From NCBI GenBank assembly GCA_965219925.1, contig OZ244795.1:3038001-3102000 (forward strand): 64,000 nt of DNA, in the 5' to 3' direction. Below are positions 28,203-36,750 of the stretch, one piece after another. The position numbers were made by a program, and so were the translations under genes. Under the pieces are notes generated by a model that saw only the letters and a list, made by a program, of their open reading frames with translations, was not told the origin of the DNA and did no database searches. The stretch is from Bin87 sp965219925 (GTDB lineage Bacteria > Chloroflexota > Dehalococcoidia > Lucifugimonadales > UBA3495). Positions within the stretch are counted from its first letter, which is position 1; each line of letters begins with the position of its first letter.

Positions 28203-28973
28203 ATGATACAAACTCAGGAGCAACTGAAAACTGCCCAAGACTACCTGGCCGCCGCCGACCGTGAGTTCGAGAATGCCAACGCGCTGTCCGGCACGGAACG
28301 GCTGTGGACGGCTATTACGCATACGCTGACGGCCATCGCCGAAGCAAAGGGCTGGTCGTATGACGCGGGCAACCTGTTTCCCGTGGTGCAGAAACTGGCC
28401 GATGGGTATGGGCAGGTTGGCGACATCCTCAAGGGGATATACTCGGCGGCAAAAGGCCATCCTAGTCTGGTTCGTGCCGAGTATTTCCGGTTTGAGTACG
28501 GCGACACGCACCGGGCGCGGCGTCTGGCGAGAGAGTTCATTGACACGGTTCTGGCGTTGGCGGCACAATCCGATAAGGCCGCTTTATGCTTGGGGGACGA
28601 TATGCTGACGCACAAGGAGCTGAAAACCGCGCAGGACTACCTGAATGCGGCGGACCGGGAGTTCGAAAACGCCAACGCCCTGGCGGCTACGGAACTGTTG
28701 CGGGAGGCGATGGTACATACTTTAGCGACGGTGGCCAGCGAAAAGGGCTGGGCGCATGACGGATCCAACCTGTATCCGGTCGTCAAAAAACTGGCCCAGC
28801 ACGATGAACTGCAAGGGAACATACTGCTTGGCGAGTATCTGGCTGCGTATCACTATCCGGACAAAGTTCATTACGGCCATTTCGTCTGGCAAGACGGCGA
28901 CAGCCACCGGATGCTCCGGGTAGTGCGCGAATTCATATCCAGAGCGCAGAAATTGGCGCGGCAAGCGCGATGA
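28203..28973 (+). CDS. Two-domain PaREP1/HEPN-like protein
   Basis: 256 residues made of two tandem copies of one helical domain: residues about 3-120 (LKTAQDYLAAADREFENANA) and about 138-256 (LKTAQDYLNAADREFENANA). Each copy then has a helix with an aromatic or Leu core and His (ERLWTAITHTLTAIAEAKGW; ELLREAMVHTLATVASEKGW), a GNLFPVV or SNLYPVV segment, and a final helical region with paired Arg. The layout matches the PaREP1 family (PF05942), part of the HEPN superfamily. I do not see a clear RxxxxH RNase motif at the C-terminal position, so toxicity is not supported. The ATG follows AAGGGCGAGG. It overlaps the next gene by 4 bases. The family call is moderate. Confidence 0.6.
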   Translation: MIQTQEQLKTAQDYLAAADREFENANALSGTERLWTAITHTLTAIAEAKGWSYDAGNLFPVVQKLADGYGQVGDILKGIYSAAKGHPSLVRAEYFRFEYGDTHRARRLAREFIDTVLALAAQSDKAALCLGDDMLTHKELKTAQDYLNAADREFENANALAATELLREAMVHTLATVASEKGWAHDGSNLYPVVKKLAQHDELQGNILLGEYLAAYHYPDKVHYGHFVWQDGDSHRMLRVVREFISRAQKLARQAR

Positions 28974-29347
28974 CTACTCCTACGCTACCGATACGGGAGC
29001 ACACTAAAATCGCATTGGAGTTCTTGGAAGAGGCGGAGCAGGAATTTGCAGTCGGTAAAATGATGAAAGGTGCGGAGATGCTGTGGGGAGCCGTGGCGCA
29101 TTCGCTGGTACCAGTTGCCCTGCGGCAACGCCGCCCTTATAACAGTCATGGTGCAATGAAAGACGCCGCCCGCCAACTGCCCAACGTCCCCGGACAATCG
29201 GATTGGCTAACCGAGTTTGATGTGGCTGAAGAATGCCATAGCCATTTCTACCATGGCCACCTCACCGATGAAGAGTTGGTGGATTCGATGAGTCGAGTGC
29301 GCGTGCTCGTCGCCCGCCTGCTCGCCGTCACCAACGAACCTGTTTGA
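28970..29347 (+). CDS. Single-domain PaREP1/HEPN-like protein
   Basis: 125 residues. The start ATG overlaps the stop of the previous gene (ATGA), so translation is coupled. The sequence LEFLEEAEQEFAVGKMMKGA, EMLWGAVAHSLVPVAL, NSHGAMKDAARQLP and AEECHSHFYHGHL is close to the PaREP1 pattern (a LWgAaaha core helix and a late H..FYhG). It is related to the domains of the preceding gene but more divergent. Together the two genes give three domains in a row. Archaeal relatives are multicopy proteins of unknown role. No nucleotidyltransferase (MNT) partner is next to them. Confidence 0.6.
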   Translation: MTTPTLPIREHTKIALEFLEEAEQEFAVGKMMKGAEMLWGAVAHSLVPVALRQRRPYNSHGAMKDAARQLPNVPGQSDWLTEFDVAEECHSHFYHGHLTDEELVDSMSRVRVLVARLLAVTNEPV

Positions 29348-29359
29348 GGAGCTGACAAC

Positions 29360-30271
29360 TTGACCACCAAAATCGGTTTCATCGGGCTCGGTCGCATGGG
29401 GCTGCCAATGTCCTATAACCTGTTGCGCGCAGGGTACGATCTTACCGTCCACAACCGAAGCCAGGAAAAAGTTCGGCAGATCGCAGACGCTGGCGCCACC
29501 GCAGCCGCCTCCACCGCCGAATTGACCGCCAACTGCGAAATCGTCCTCGCCTGCCTGCCCGACGTCGCAACCTGCGAAGAGGTATTGCTGGGCCACGGCG
29601 GAGTGCTCCAAAACGCCCGCCCGGGCCAGGTTATCGTAGATCACAGCACGGTCGGCGCCGCCACTTCCAAAGCCTGCGCCGCTGCGGCCCAGGCCAAAGG
29701 CGCAATTTTTCTCGACGCGCCGATCAGCGGCGGAACCGAACGCGCCACCGACGGAACCCTCACCATCATGGTCGGCGGCCCGCCCGAAGGATATGAACGG
29801 GCGCGGGAGATATTCGACGTTATGGGCGCCGTAGTGCGCCACGTTGGACCAACCGGGTCCGGCACCGCCGCCAAGCTTGTGAATCAGCTCCTGGTAGGCG
29901 TTCACATGGTCGCGGCAGCCGAAGCAATGCTGCTGGGCGCTAAATCCGGCGCAGACCCGGCCCTCGTCTTTGAGCTGGTCAGCTCAGGCTGGGGGCAAAG
30001 CTTCATACTGGATCGAAACGCTCCCGCCATGCTGGACCGCGATTTCGACGGCATACGTACTCAGATGCGCGTATTCCTGAAGGATTTGGGGCTGATTCGG
30101 GAGATGGCGCGGGACCTCGATACACCCATTCCCGGGGGCGATCTGGCGTTCCGTCTGTTTGGCGAGGCAGTGGAGCAGGGCTTGGGTGACATGGACGGGG
30201 CTGCCATCGTGCTCCCTATGGAGCAGGATGCCCGCTTCCAGATCAGTCGCCGCGAAAACGCCACCGGCTAG
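29360..30271 (+). CDS. NAD(P)-dependent beta-hydroxyacid dehydrogenase (3-hydroxyisobutyrate / tartronate semialdehyde reductase family)
   Basis: 303 residues. The Rossmann motif GFIGLGRMGLPMSYNLLRAG opens the protein, the substrate-binding loop is DAPISGGTERATDGTLTIMV, and the catalytic Lys lies in GSGTAAKLVNQLL. These are the signature regions of the family (PF03446/PF14833). The enzymes interconvert beta-hydroxyacids and semialdehydes. The start is a TTG at 29360 with GAGGAG 8 bases upstream, just 12 bases after the PaREP1-like gene. The downstream aminotransferase gene suggests amino-acid or semialdehyde breakdown. Which semialdehyde is used cannot be read from the sequence. Confidence 0.88.
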   Translation: MTTKIGFIGLGRMGLPMSYNLLRAGYDLTVHNRSQEKVRQIADAGATAAASTAELTANCEIVLACLPDVATCEEVLLGHGGVLQNARPGQVIVDHSTVGAATSKACAAAAQAKGAIFLDAPISGGTERATDGTLTIMVGGPPEGYERAREIFDVMGAVVRHVGPTGSGTAAKLVNQLLVGVHMVAAAEAMLLGAKSGADPALVFELVSSGWGQSFILDRNAPAMLDRDFDGIRTQMRVFLKDLGLIREMARDLDTPIPGGDLAFRLFGEAVEQGLGDMDGAAIVLPMEQDARFQISRRENATG

Positions 30272-30320
30272 ACATCAATCGCCAACGCAGCAGCCACGCT
30301 CAATCTCGGAGGTTCAAGCC

Positions 30321-31241
30321 ATGCCGGCAGAGAAAACGGTTTATTTCAACGGGGATTTCATGCCCGCCGACCAGGTGGGAATCTCCATTTACGACCGGGG
30401 ATTCCTCTATGGAGATGCCGTTTTTGACGCAACTCGCACCTTTAACGGCAAAACTTTCCGGTTGGACCGGCACATCAACCGTCTTTATGACTCACTGCGC
30501 TATCTGCGCATCGACGTGGGCATGAGCAAAAACGAAATGACGGAGGCTACCGAGGCTGTAGTAGCCCAAAATTATCCCCTGCTGCCGCCCGGTCAGGATA
30601 TGTGGGTCATGCAGCGCATCAGCCGGGGCGTCGAAGCGCCGGACCGGGCCGAAGGTATCATCCCCACCGTGCTCATCGAAAGTCACCCAATCCCCTTCGC
30701 CGCCCGCGCGCCCTTGTATCGGGACGGCGTCAGAGTGAATACTCCTTCGGTTCAGCGCATCCCGCCCCGTTTCGTCAGCCCTCGCGCCAAAACGCACAAC
30801 TACCTCAACCTCATTCTTGGGGAGCTGGAAGTTCATAGCGACGACCCACAGGCCTGGGCAATCCTGCTGGACGAGTTTGGCAACCTGACTGAGGGCAGGG
30901 GCAGCAACATTTTCATAGTCAAGAACGGCGTGGCGATAACCCCGCAATCCCAATACGTCCTGGAAGGAATAACCCGCAACCAGACGCTGGAGTTGGCCGC
31001 CGGTTTGGGTATGCCCACCGAAGAACGCGATATCGACCTCTACGACGCCTACACCGCCGATGAAGCTTTCCTCACCTCCACCAGCCTCTGCATCTGCCCG
31101 GTATCTGCGATTAACGGCGCTCCGGTGGGGGACGGCGCAGTGCCCGGTCCGGTCACGGGTCGGTTGATGTCCGCTTTCAGCGACCTGGTGGGAATGGACT
31201 TCGCAGACCAATACCTCTCTCATTTGCCCGCCGCTGACTAG
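30321..31241 (+). CDS. Class IV aminotransferase (branched-chain aminotransferase-like)
   Basis: 306 residues from the ATG at 30321, which follows CGGAGG at spacing 8. The fold-type IV PLP enzyme motifs are present: SIYDRGFLYGDAVFDATRTF near the N-terminus, the Schiff-base Lys in SPRAKTHNYLNLILGELE, and GNLTEGRGSNIFIV with YVLEGITRNQ near the phosphate-binding region. This matches IlvE-type enzymes, which exchange the amino group of branched-chain amino acids with 2-oxoglutarate; D-amino-acid transaminase or 4-amino-4-deoxychorismate lyase are alternatives in the same fold. The TAG stop codon is supplied by the end of a MITE that begins at 31238. Confidence 0.85.
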   Translation: MPAEKTVYFNGDFMPADQVGISIYDRGFLYGDAVFDATRTFNGKTFRLDRHINRLYDSLRYLRIDVGMSKNEMTEATEAVVAQNYPLLPPGQDMWVMQRISRGVEAPDRAEGIIPTVLIESHPIPFAARAPLYRDGVRVNTPSVQRIPPRFVSPRAKTHNYLNLILGELEVHSDDPQAWAILLDEFGNLTEGRGSNIFIVKNGVAITPQSQYVLEGITRNQTLELAAGLGMPTEERDIDLYDAYTADEAFLTSTSLCICPVSAINGAPVGDGAVPGPVTGRLMSAFSDLVGMDFADQYLSHLPAAD

Positions 31242-31372
31242 TAGACCAACATTCTTGAAATGACGGGTGTGGAATGCCAGATTGCTCGACGATAGTCTCC
31301 ATAAAGCCCTGTATGGCCGGGGAAAGGCCCTGTACCAATCAACCCATCATTACAAAGATTTCGGACTACTAG
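31238..31372 (+). mobile_element. 135-base MITE, copy 1
   Basis: It is bounded by CTAGTAGACCAACATTCTTG at the left and CAAAGATTTCGGACTACTAG at the right, imperfect inverted repeats of about 30 bases. It is identical over all 135 bases to the reverse complement of 36747-36881. The ends resemble those of the IS630-type element at 35516 (shared CTAGT and TGATGG ends). It contains no gene. Its first bases form the stop codon of the aminotransferase gene. Confidence 0.85.
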
Positions 31373-31376
31373 GCCA

Positions 31377-31547
31377 TGTTGACATTTGAGATATAAGGCG
31401 ATTTAGCTAACCCCACCTCGTCATTCCCGAACCCCAACTCGTCATTCCCGCTAAAGCGGGAATCCAGGCGCTTTGGAAGGCAGACATCGTTCACATTCAG
31501 GGTACTCTGGATTCCCGCTTTCGCGGGAATGACTGGAAATGTCAACA
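31377..31547. repeat. Composite repeat: O6 shell around core C
   Basis: TGTTGACATTT opens at 31377 and AAATGTCAACA closes at 31547. Inside are GTCATTCCCGCTAAAGCGGG on the left and CCCGCTTTCGCGGGAATGAC on the right, core C. It starts 4 bases after the MITE. Together they fill the 31242-31594 gap. Confidence 0.85.
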
Positions 31548-31594
31548 GAACCTAATTACTCACAGCCGTACAACTCGCCCACAAGGAGAATGAC

Positions 31595-32512
31595 ATGCCC
31601 GATAACCTGGATAGCATCGTCGAACCCAACCAGGAAGCCCAGCAGCTAGCCACCGGATTCGCGTTCACCGAGGGTCCGGTTTGGCACCCCGACGGATACT
31701 GGCTGTTCGTCGATTTGCGCCGCGAACCACCGGTGATTCACCGAATGTCCCCAGGTGGCGGCGCTCCCGAAATAATCCGGGAACCCAGCGGCGGCACCAA
31801 CGGCATCACCTTTGACCTGCAGGGTCGCCTGCTCATGTGCGAAGGGGATAACCGGCGCATCACCCGCATGGAAGCCGACGGCACCATCACGCTCATGGCT
31901 GACCGGTGGGATGGCAAGCGCCTGCACCGTCCCAACGACATCGTTTGCCGCTCCGACGGAAGCATATACTTCACCAACCCCAGCGGGCGCGTTCCCCCCG
32001 AAGAGCAGGAGATCGAATTCCCCGGCCTCATCCAGCGCATCGCTCCCGACGGGTCGGTGTCCGCTGAAGCAACCGACATCGATTACCCCAACGGGCTGGG
32101 ATTCTCACCCGATGAATCGGTCCTGTATGTGTCCAACACGCGCGCCCTCGGTGAACCTGCGGACCAATACTGGGGCGGCCAGATCAAACAGAATCAATAC
32201 ATCCGCGCGTACGACGTGGCCGCCAACGGTTCGCTCAGCAACAGCCGGGTGTTTGCCAGCATGGCGTCCGCCGAGGATGGCGTGCCCGACGGCATGAAGG
32301 TCGACAGCGCGGGCCGCGTTTACTGCACCGGCTCCGGCGGCGTGTGGGTCTTCGCGCCCGACGGGGAACACCTAGGCATCATCAGTCTGCCGGAAATCCC
32401 CGCCAACTGCGCGTTCGGCGGCCCGGATTTCAAAACTATGCTCTTCACCGCACGCACCTCGGTGTACAGCCTGCGCCTCACTACGCCCGGCGCGCCGCTG
32501 CCCCGCGCCTGA
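31595..32512 (+). CDS. SMP-30/gluconolactonase-family lactonase
   Basis: 305 residues, a six-bladed beta-propeller of the SMP-30/LRE family (PF08450). TEGPVWHPDGYWLFVDL near residue 28 holds the metal-binding Glu, RPNDIVCRSDGSIYFTNP near 116 holds the Asn-Asp pair, and DYPNGLGFSPDESVLYVSNT and AEDGVPDGMKVDSAGRVYCT hold the later Asn and Asp ligands. These enzymes open sugar or other lactones with one Ca or Zn ion. There is no signal peptide, so it acts in the cytoplasm. AAGGAG lies about 7 bases before the ATG. It is followed after 18 bases by the sarcosine-oxidase-like gene. Confidence 0.9.
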   Translation: MPDNLDSIVEPNQEAQQLATGFAFTEGPVWHPDGYWLFVDLRREPPVIHRMSPGGGAPEIIREPSGGTNGITFDLQGRLLMCEGDNRRITRMEADGTITLMADRWDGKRLHRPNDIVCRSDGSIYFTNPSGRVPPEEQEIEFPGLIQRIAPDGSVSAEATDIDYPNGLGFSPDESVLYVSNTRALGEPADQYWGGQIKQNQYIRAYDVAANGSLSNSRVFASMASAEDGVPDGMKVDSAGRVYCTGSGGVWVFAPDGEHLGIISLPEIPANCAFGGPDFKTMLFTARTSVYSLRLTTPGAPLPRA

Positions 32513-32530
32513 CGCCGGCGGTTTCCGCAG

Positions 32531-33667
32531 ATGCGCGAGTTTGATGCCATCGTAATCGGTATCGGCGGTATGGGCAGCGCCGCCGTGTACCACCTCGCCC
32601 GCCGGGGGTGGCGCGTGCTCGGGTTAGAGCAGTACGACATTCCCAACGAAATGGGATCCTCCCACGGCATCAGCCGGATGATTCGGCTGGCGTACCACGA
32701 AGACCCCTCCTATGTGCCCTTGTTGCGCCGCGCTTACGAACTGTGGCATCAGCTCGAAAATTCGTCCGGCGAGCGCCTCCTGGTGTACACGGGATGCCTG
32801 CGCGGCGGGGTGGGAGCCAGCCAGTTGTTGGAAGGATCCATCGCCACGCTGCGCACCCACAACCTGCCCTATCGGTTGCTCACCGGCCCCGAGGTTAACG
32901 CCGAATGGCCCGGTTACCAACTGCCCGAAGACGCTGTGATGGTATACGAACAGAACGGCGGCTTTTTGAATTCCGAACGGAGTATCGTGGCCCACGTTTC
33001 CGTAGCCCTGGAGCTGGGTGCAGAGGTTCATGGAAGAGAGGCCGTGCTCAGCTGGGAAACCACAGCTTCCGGCGGCGTGAAGGTATATACCGACAAAGAT
33101 ACCTACGCCGCAAACCGATTGGTGATCACGGCCGGCGCTTGGGCTGGCAAGTTGGCCCCGCAGGTCGCGGCCCACGCCATCCCCGAACGCCAGGTATTGG
33201 GCTGGTTCGCTCCGTATCGTCCCGCGCTGTTCCGTCCCGCATCGTTCCCCGCGTTCGGCGTGCAGGTCGAAGAGGGACGTTTCTATGGATTCCCGTCGTA
33301 CGGAATACCCGGCTTCAAAGTAGGTTTATTCAATCACTTCCGGGAACAGGTCAACCCAGATACCATGCAGCGCGAGCCAACGCTCCAGGACGAAACGGCG
33401 CTGCGGGAATTCACCACCCGATATTTCCCGGAAGCCGCTGGCCCTACCCTTGCCCTCAAAACCTGCATGTTCACCAACACGCCGGACGAACATTTCATAA
33501 TCGACGTATTGCCCGATCAACCCCAGGTTTCCGTAGCGGCCGGTTTCTCCGGGCATGGTTTCAAGTTTTGCAGCATAGTCGGAGAGGTGATGGCTGATCT
33601 GGCAGAGCATGGCGAGTCGCAACACGACATTTCGCTGTTCAGGCTCAACCGATTCGCCACGCCGTAA
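32531..33667 (+). CDS. Monomeric sarcosine oxidase / N-methyltryptophan oxidase-like flavoenzyme
   Basis: 378 residues, the normal size for the MSOX/SolA family (DAO, PF01266). The FAD-binding motif is AIVIGIGGMGSAAVYHLARR at the start, with GSSHGISRMIRLAYHEDPSY after it, the typical second flavin contact. The residue that binds FAD covalently in this family is present in KTCMFTNTPDEHFIID near 312. The C-terminal GFSGHGFKFCS also fits. The enzyme oxidatively removes N-methyl groups from amino acids, giving formaldehyde and peroxide. It is in the same operon as the SMP-30 gene. The exact substrate is not visible. Confidence 0.9.
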   Translation: MREFDAIVIGIGGMGSAAVYHLARRGWRVLGLEQYDIPNEMGSSHGISRMIRLAYHEDPSYVPLLRRAYELWHQLENSSGERLLVYTGCLRGGVGASQLLEGSIATLRTHNLPYRLLTGPEVNAEWPGYQLPEDAVMVYEQNGGFLNSERSIVAHVSVALELGAEVHGREAVLSWETTASGGVKVYTDKDTYAANRLVITAGAWAGKLAPQVAAHAIPERQVLGWFAPYRPALFRPASFPAFGVQVEEGRFYGFPSYGIPGFKVGLFNHFREQVNPDTMQREPTLQDETALREFTTRYFPEAAGPTLALKTCMFTNTPDEHFIIDVLPDQPQVSVAAGFSGHGFKFCSIVGEVMADLAEHGESQHDISLFRLNRFATP

Positions 33668-33714
33668 CCAGCGGTTCCCCATCCGTCAGCGCCAATTGCA
33701 ACCCCTCTTCCGAC

Positions 33715-33934
33715 CTCACACATACCCACTTTGTCAAACCAAACCAGCCTACTGTCATTGGGAGCAGCGCCCGCCTCCACCTGTCATTGCGAGTATCTTC
33801 CGCTCATCCCGAGCTTGTCGAGGGACGTGGCAATCCCGTTGAGGCTGAAAACCCGTCGACGAACCGCTGTCGCTCCGGCGACGAAATTGCCACCCCCGTA
33901 TCAAGTACGGGGTCGCAATGACAAAGCAGGTACG
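33715..33934. repeat. Composite repeat: O2 shell, chimeric core A with B arm
   Basis: The O2 flank (CATACCCACTTTGTCAAACC) leads to a core whose left arm is TGTCATTGCGAG followed by a B half-arm (CCGCTCATCCCGAGCTTGTC) and then GACGTGGCAATCCCG. The right arm is GAAATTGCCACCCCCGTATC then GGGGTCGCAATGACAAAGC, ending in a degenerate O2 flank. It fills the gap before crcB. Confidence 0.78.
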
Positions 33935-33963
33935 CGCGCCGTCAGCGGTGTTTCGGACAAACC

Positions 33964-34338
33964 ATGATCTGGATATTCGTTGCGGCCGGCGGCGCCATCG
34001 GATCGGTGTTGAGATTCGGCGCCAACCGCTTGGCGATCCATTATCTGGGGCCCGATACCGTCGTCAGCACGTTCGCGGTAAACGTGATCGGTTCGTTCCT
34101 GCTCGGCGTGTTGGCAGTCGTTTTCATCTCCCGCACCGGTATTCCCCTGGAGCTGCGGGCAATGGCCACTGTGGGCCTGCTGGGTGGGTTCACCACGTTT
34201 TCAACGTTGGCCTACGACGGTGTGCGTCTGCTGTCCGGCGGAGAATTCGCCCGGGCCGCCACGTCAATCGCTGCCAACCTGATACTGGGCCTGGCCGCCG
34301 CCTACCTCGGCGTTCTGGTCGGCCGGGCGTTGTCCTGA
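33964..34338 (+). CDS. crcB: Fluoride efflux channel CrcB/Fluc
   Basis: 124 residues with four predicted membrane helices (about 3-20, 33-55, 62-85, 97-118). The family signature GGFTTFSTLAYD and the early GGAIGSVLRFGANR with NVIGSFLLG are present. It forms dual-topology dimers that export fluoride. It is a single gene, as is common when one copy makes an antiparallel homodimer. No recognisable ribosome site precedes the ATG. I do not see a fluoride riboswitch upstream; that space is filled by the composite repeat. Confidence 0.93.
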   Translation: MIWIFVAAGGAIGSVLRFGANRLAIHYLGPDTVVSTFAVNVIGSFLLGVLAVVFISRTGIPLELRAMATVGLLGGFTTFSTLAYDGVRLLSGGEFARAATSIAANLILGLAAAYLGVLVGRALS

Positions 34339-34351
34339 AGACGAATGGACG

Positions 34352-34499
34352 CAGGGTCTTTCAGTTGTCATTGCGAGGAGCGTAGCGACGTGGCAATCTC
34401 GTTGAGGTTGAACACACGTCGGCAAATCACCATTGCTACGGCGACAAGATTGCCACGCTGCGCTCGCAATGACAAAACCGGGAAAACCGAATGACCCTG
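34352..34499. repeat. Composite palindromic repeat: O1 shell around core A
   Basis: CAGGGTCTTTCAGTTGTCAT opens at 34352 and AAAACCGAATGACCCTG closes at 34499, with a complete core A between. It begins 13 bases after the crcB stop codon. Confidence 0.87.
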
Positions 34500-34605
34500 C
34501 GAATGGACGCGAGAATGTTGGCCTCGCAAATCGTCGATGATAAAATGCTGACGAAATACTCATTGCGCGAAGCATAGCCCGTAGCTGACCAACAAGGACA
34601 CGCCC

Positions 34606-35496
34606 ATGACAACCCTGGAAGACTATTTGATTGTCAGCGAATACCCTCAACAAACCGTTGATCGTATGGTCATGGCCTTTCGCGGTTGGCCGGACGCCGG
34701 CGATGCTGCCACCGCCGCGCTGAATTACATACTCACTACGCTGGGAGCGGAAAAATTCGCCGAAATCGACCCCGAAGAATTTTTCAATTTCGCCCAGGAA
34801 CGCCCCCGATCAACCCGCGGCAAGGACGGCAGGCGACATCTCCAGTGGCCGTCCAACGAATTCTATCACTGGCCCGGCGACGAATCCGTCCCATCAACCC
34901 TGTTTTACCTCGGAACCGAACCGCACCTCCTCTGGCGCACCTTCGCCTCGCTGGTGGGTGATTTGGCCAAGCGCTGCGGCGTAAAATCGGTGATCCATAT
35001 TGGGGCCCTCCTGGACGCTGTGCCACACACACGCAGCACGCGCTTTACGGGTACTTCCTCCAACCAGAACATCCAGGCTTTGCTGGATGTCGGCAGCATC
35101 CGTTCATCCAATTATCAGGGACCCTCCGGCATCACGGTGCCCATCTCGGAGTCGCTGGCCAGCCGGGGCATCAGTTTTACCTCGCTGTGGGGCCACGTTT
35201 CCCATTATCTGCACGCCACTCCCAATTTTCGGGTCAGCCTGGGATTGGTTAGCAATCTGTCCGAAATGCTGAATCTTCCCATAGACTTGGCTCGCCTGGG
35301 CACTATGGCAGATGCTTTCGACCGGGAAGTTGGCAAGGTGATAATCGACGATGCACAGCTCTCCAAGTACATCGTCACCCTGGAAGAACGTTACGACGCA
35401 GCCGTGGAACAACCGGAGATGCCCGACCCTGCCGATCTGGTGCGCGAACTGGAACGTTACCTCCGCGAGGAACGCCGGGAAAACCCCGGCCAATAG
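34606..35496 (+). CDS. PAC2 family protein
   Basis: 296 residues. The region VMAFRGWPDAGDAATAALNY near the start and VIHIGALLDAVPHTRSTRFTG mid-protein fit the PAC2 family (PF09754), the fold of proteasome assembly chaperones. Bacterial members occur in actinobacteria and Chloroflexota; their function is not established outside proteasome-bearing organisms. The last 50 residues are a charged helix (ADLVRELERYLREERR). AAGGA lies 8 bases before the ATG. It is a single gene, followed by an IS element 20 bases after the stop. Confidence 0.85.
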   Translation: MTTLEDYLIVSEYPQQTVDRMVMAFRGWPDAGDAATAALNYILTTLGAEKFAEIDPEEFFNFAQERPRSTRGKDGRRHLQWPSNEFYHWPGDESVPSTLFYLGTEPHLLWRTFASLVGDLAKRCGVKSVIHIGALLDAVPHTRSTRFTGTSSNQNIQALLDVGSIRSSNYQGPSGITVPISESLASRGISFTSLWGHVSHYLHATPNFRVSLGLVSNLSEMLNLPIDLARLGTMADAFDREVGKVIIDDAQLSKYIVTLEERYDAAVEQPEMPDPADLVRELERYLREERRENPGQ

Positions 35497-35515
35497 AGTC
35501 GTACGCCCTCCCGCG

Positions 35516-36750
35516 CTAGTGGCCTACCACCATTGCAATGATGGATGGTAGGATGTGAGGGGCAAGTAGAAACAGGAACAAATGGGGAAGTGGTGAGGGA
35601 GGTTATGGTGAAGAAGTACCGGGTAGAACTGACGGTAGAGGAACAGGAGGAACTGAAGGCATTGGTTTCCAGGGGCTGGGCGGCGGCTTATAAGCAGACT
35701 CACGCCCGCATCCTGCTGCTGAGCGATGAGAATCAGGCCCAGGGGCCAATGATGGACCAGGAGATCGCCCGGGCCCTGAAGGTGGGCACCGCCACGGTGG
35801 AACGGGTACGCCGCCGCTGTGTGGAGGAAGGAGTGTCGGCCGCTCTGGGTCGCAAAGAGCAACTGAACCGGCGCCGGAAGAAGTTGGATGGTCAGGGTGA
35901 GGCCTACCTGATTGCCCTGGCCTGCTCGCCGCCACCGGAGGGACGAGTCAGTTGGACGTTGCAACTGCTGGCCGACGGACTGGTGGAAGGAGAGATAGTG
36001 GAGAGCATCAGCGACGAGACGGTGCGCCGGACCTTGAAAAAACCAACTGAAACCCTGGCTGAAAGAGTGCTGGTGTCTGCCGCCTCAGGGTAGCGCCGAT
36101 TTTGTGTGCGCCATGGAAGACGTGCTGGAGGTCTATCACCGCAGCTATGAAGACAAGGAAGTGCTGGTGTGCCTGGACGAGACCAGCAAGCAACTGGTGG
36201 GGGAGACTCGGCAATCCCGTCCGCCGCGGCCTGGTTCAGTCATGGCCTACGATTACGAATACCAGCGCAACGGGGTGAGCAACCTGTTCATGCTGTTCGC
36301 TCCGTTGGAGGGGTGGCGACGGGTGGAGGTGACGGACCGACGCACCAGAGCCGATTGGGCCCGGGTGGTCAAGCGACTGGTGGACGAGGACTATCCCGAT
36401 AGGGAGCGTATCGTGCTGGTAATGGACAATCTGAACACCCATCATCCGGCCTCGCTGTACGAGGCGTTCGAGCCGTCCGAAGCGCGGCGCATCGCCCAAC
36501 GACTGGAGATCCACTACACGCCGAAGCACGGCAGTTGGCTGAATATGGCGGAGATTGAAATCGGGGTTCTGGACCGGCAATGCCTGGACCGCCGGATCCC
36601 CAGTCAGGAAATCCTGGAGCAGGAAACCGGGGCATGGGAACACCGGCGGAATCGGCAGGGCTTTCGGGTGGACTGGCGCTTCACCACCGCAGACGCCCGC
36701 ATCAAGCTCAAATCCCTCTACCCATCAATACAACAGTGATCGACCACTAG
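35516..36750 (+). mobile_element. IS630-family insertion sequence
   Basis: About 1235 bases from CTAG to CTAG, the preferred target of IS630-type elements. The ends are imperfect inverted repeats: CTAGTGGCCTACCACCATTG on the left and, reversed, CTAGTGGTCGATCACTGTTG on the right, both continuing to TGATGG. It holds one transposase gene in two frames. Its right CTAG is shared with the left end of MITE copy 2. Confidence 0.85.
35605..36739 (+). pseudogene. IS630-type DDE transposase, in two frames
   Basis: Frame 1 (35605-36093) encodes the N-terminal helix-turn-helix region (MDQEIARALKVGTATVERVR). The second frame, entered near 36042 and ending at 36739, encodes the DDE catalytic domain: VCLDETS, VLVMDNLNTHH and HGSWLNMAEIEI hold the Asp, Asp and Glu. 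The frames meet at a run of six A (36037-36042). Removing one A gives TLKNQLKPWLKE, the expected family sequence. This may be an inactivating insertion or a slippage site that makes the full enzyme in a fraction of transcripts. GGGAGG lies just before the ATG. Confidence 0.72.

Noticed and set aside
28203..29347. Classic HEPN-MNT toxin-antitoxin pair
   Set aside because: No nucleotidyltransferase gene is adjacent, and the RxxxxH RNase motif is not evident at its usual place.
31377..31547. CRISPR array
   Set aside because: The repeated units are palindromic pairs around one loop, with no series of equal repeats and unique spacers, and no cas genes are in the window.
33668..33963. Fluoride riboswitch upstream of crcB
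   Set aside because: The upstream space is filled by a composite repeat, and I see no sequence like the conserved fluoride-aptamer core.
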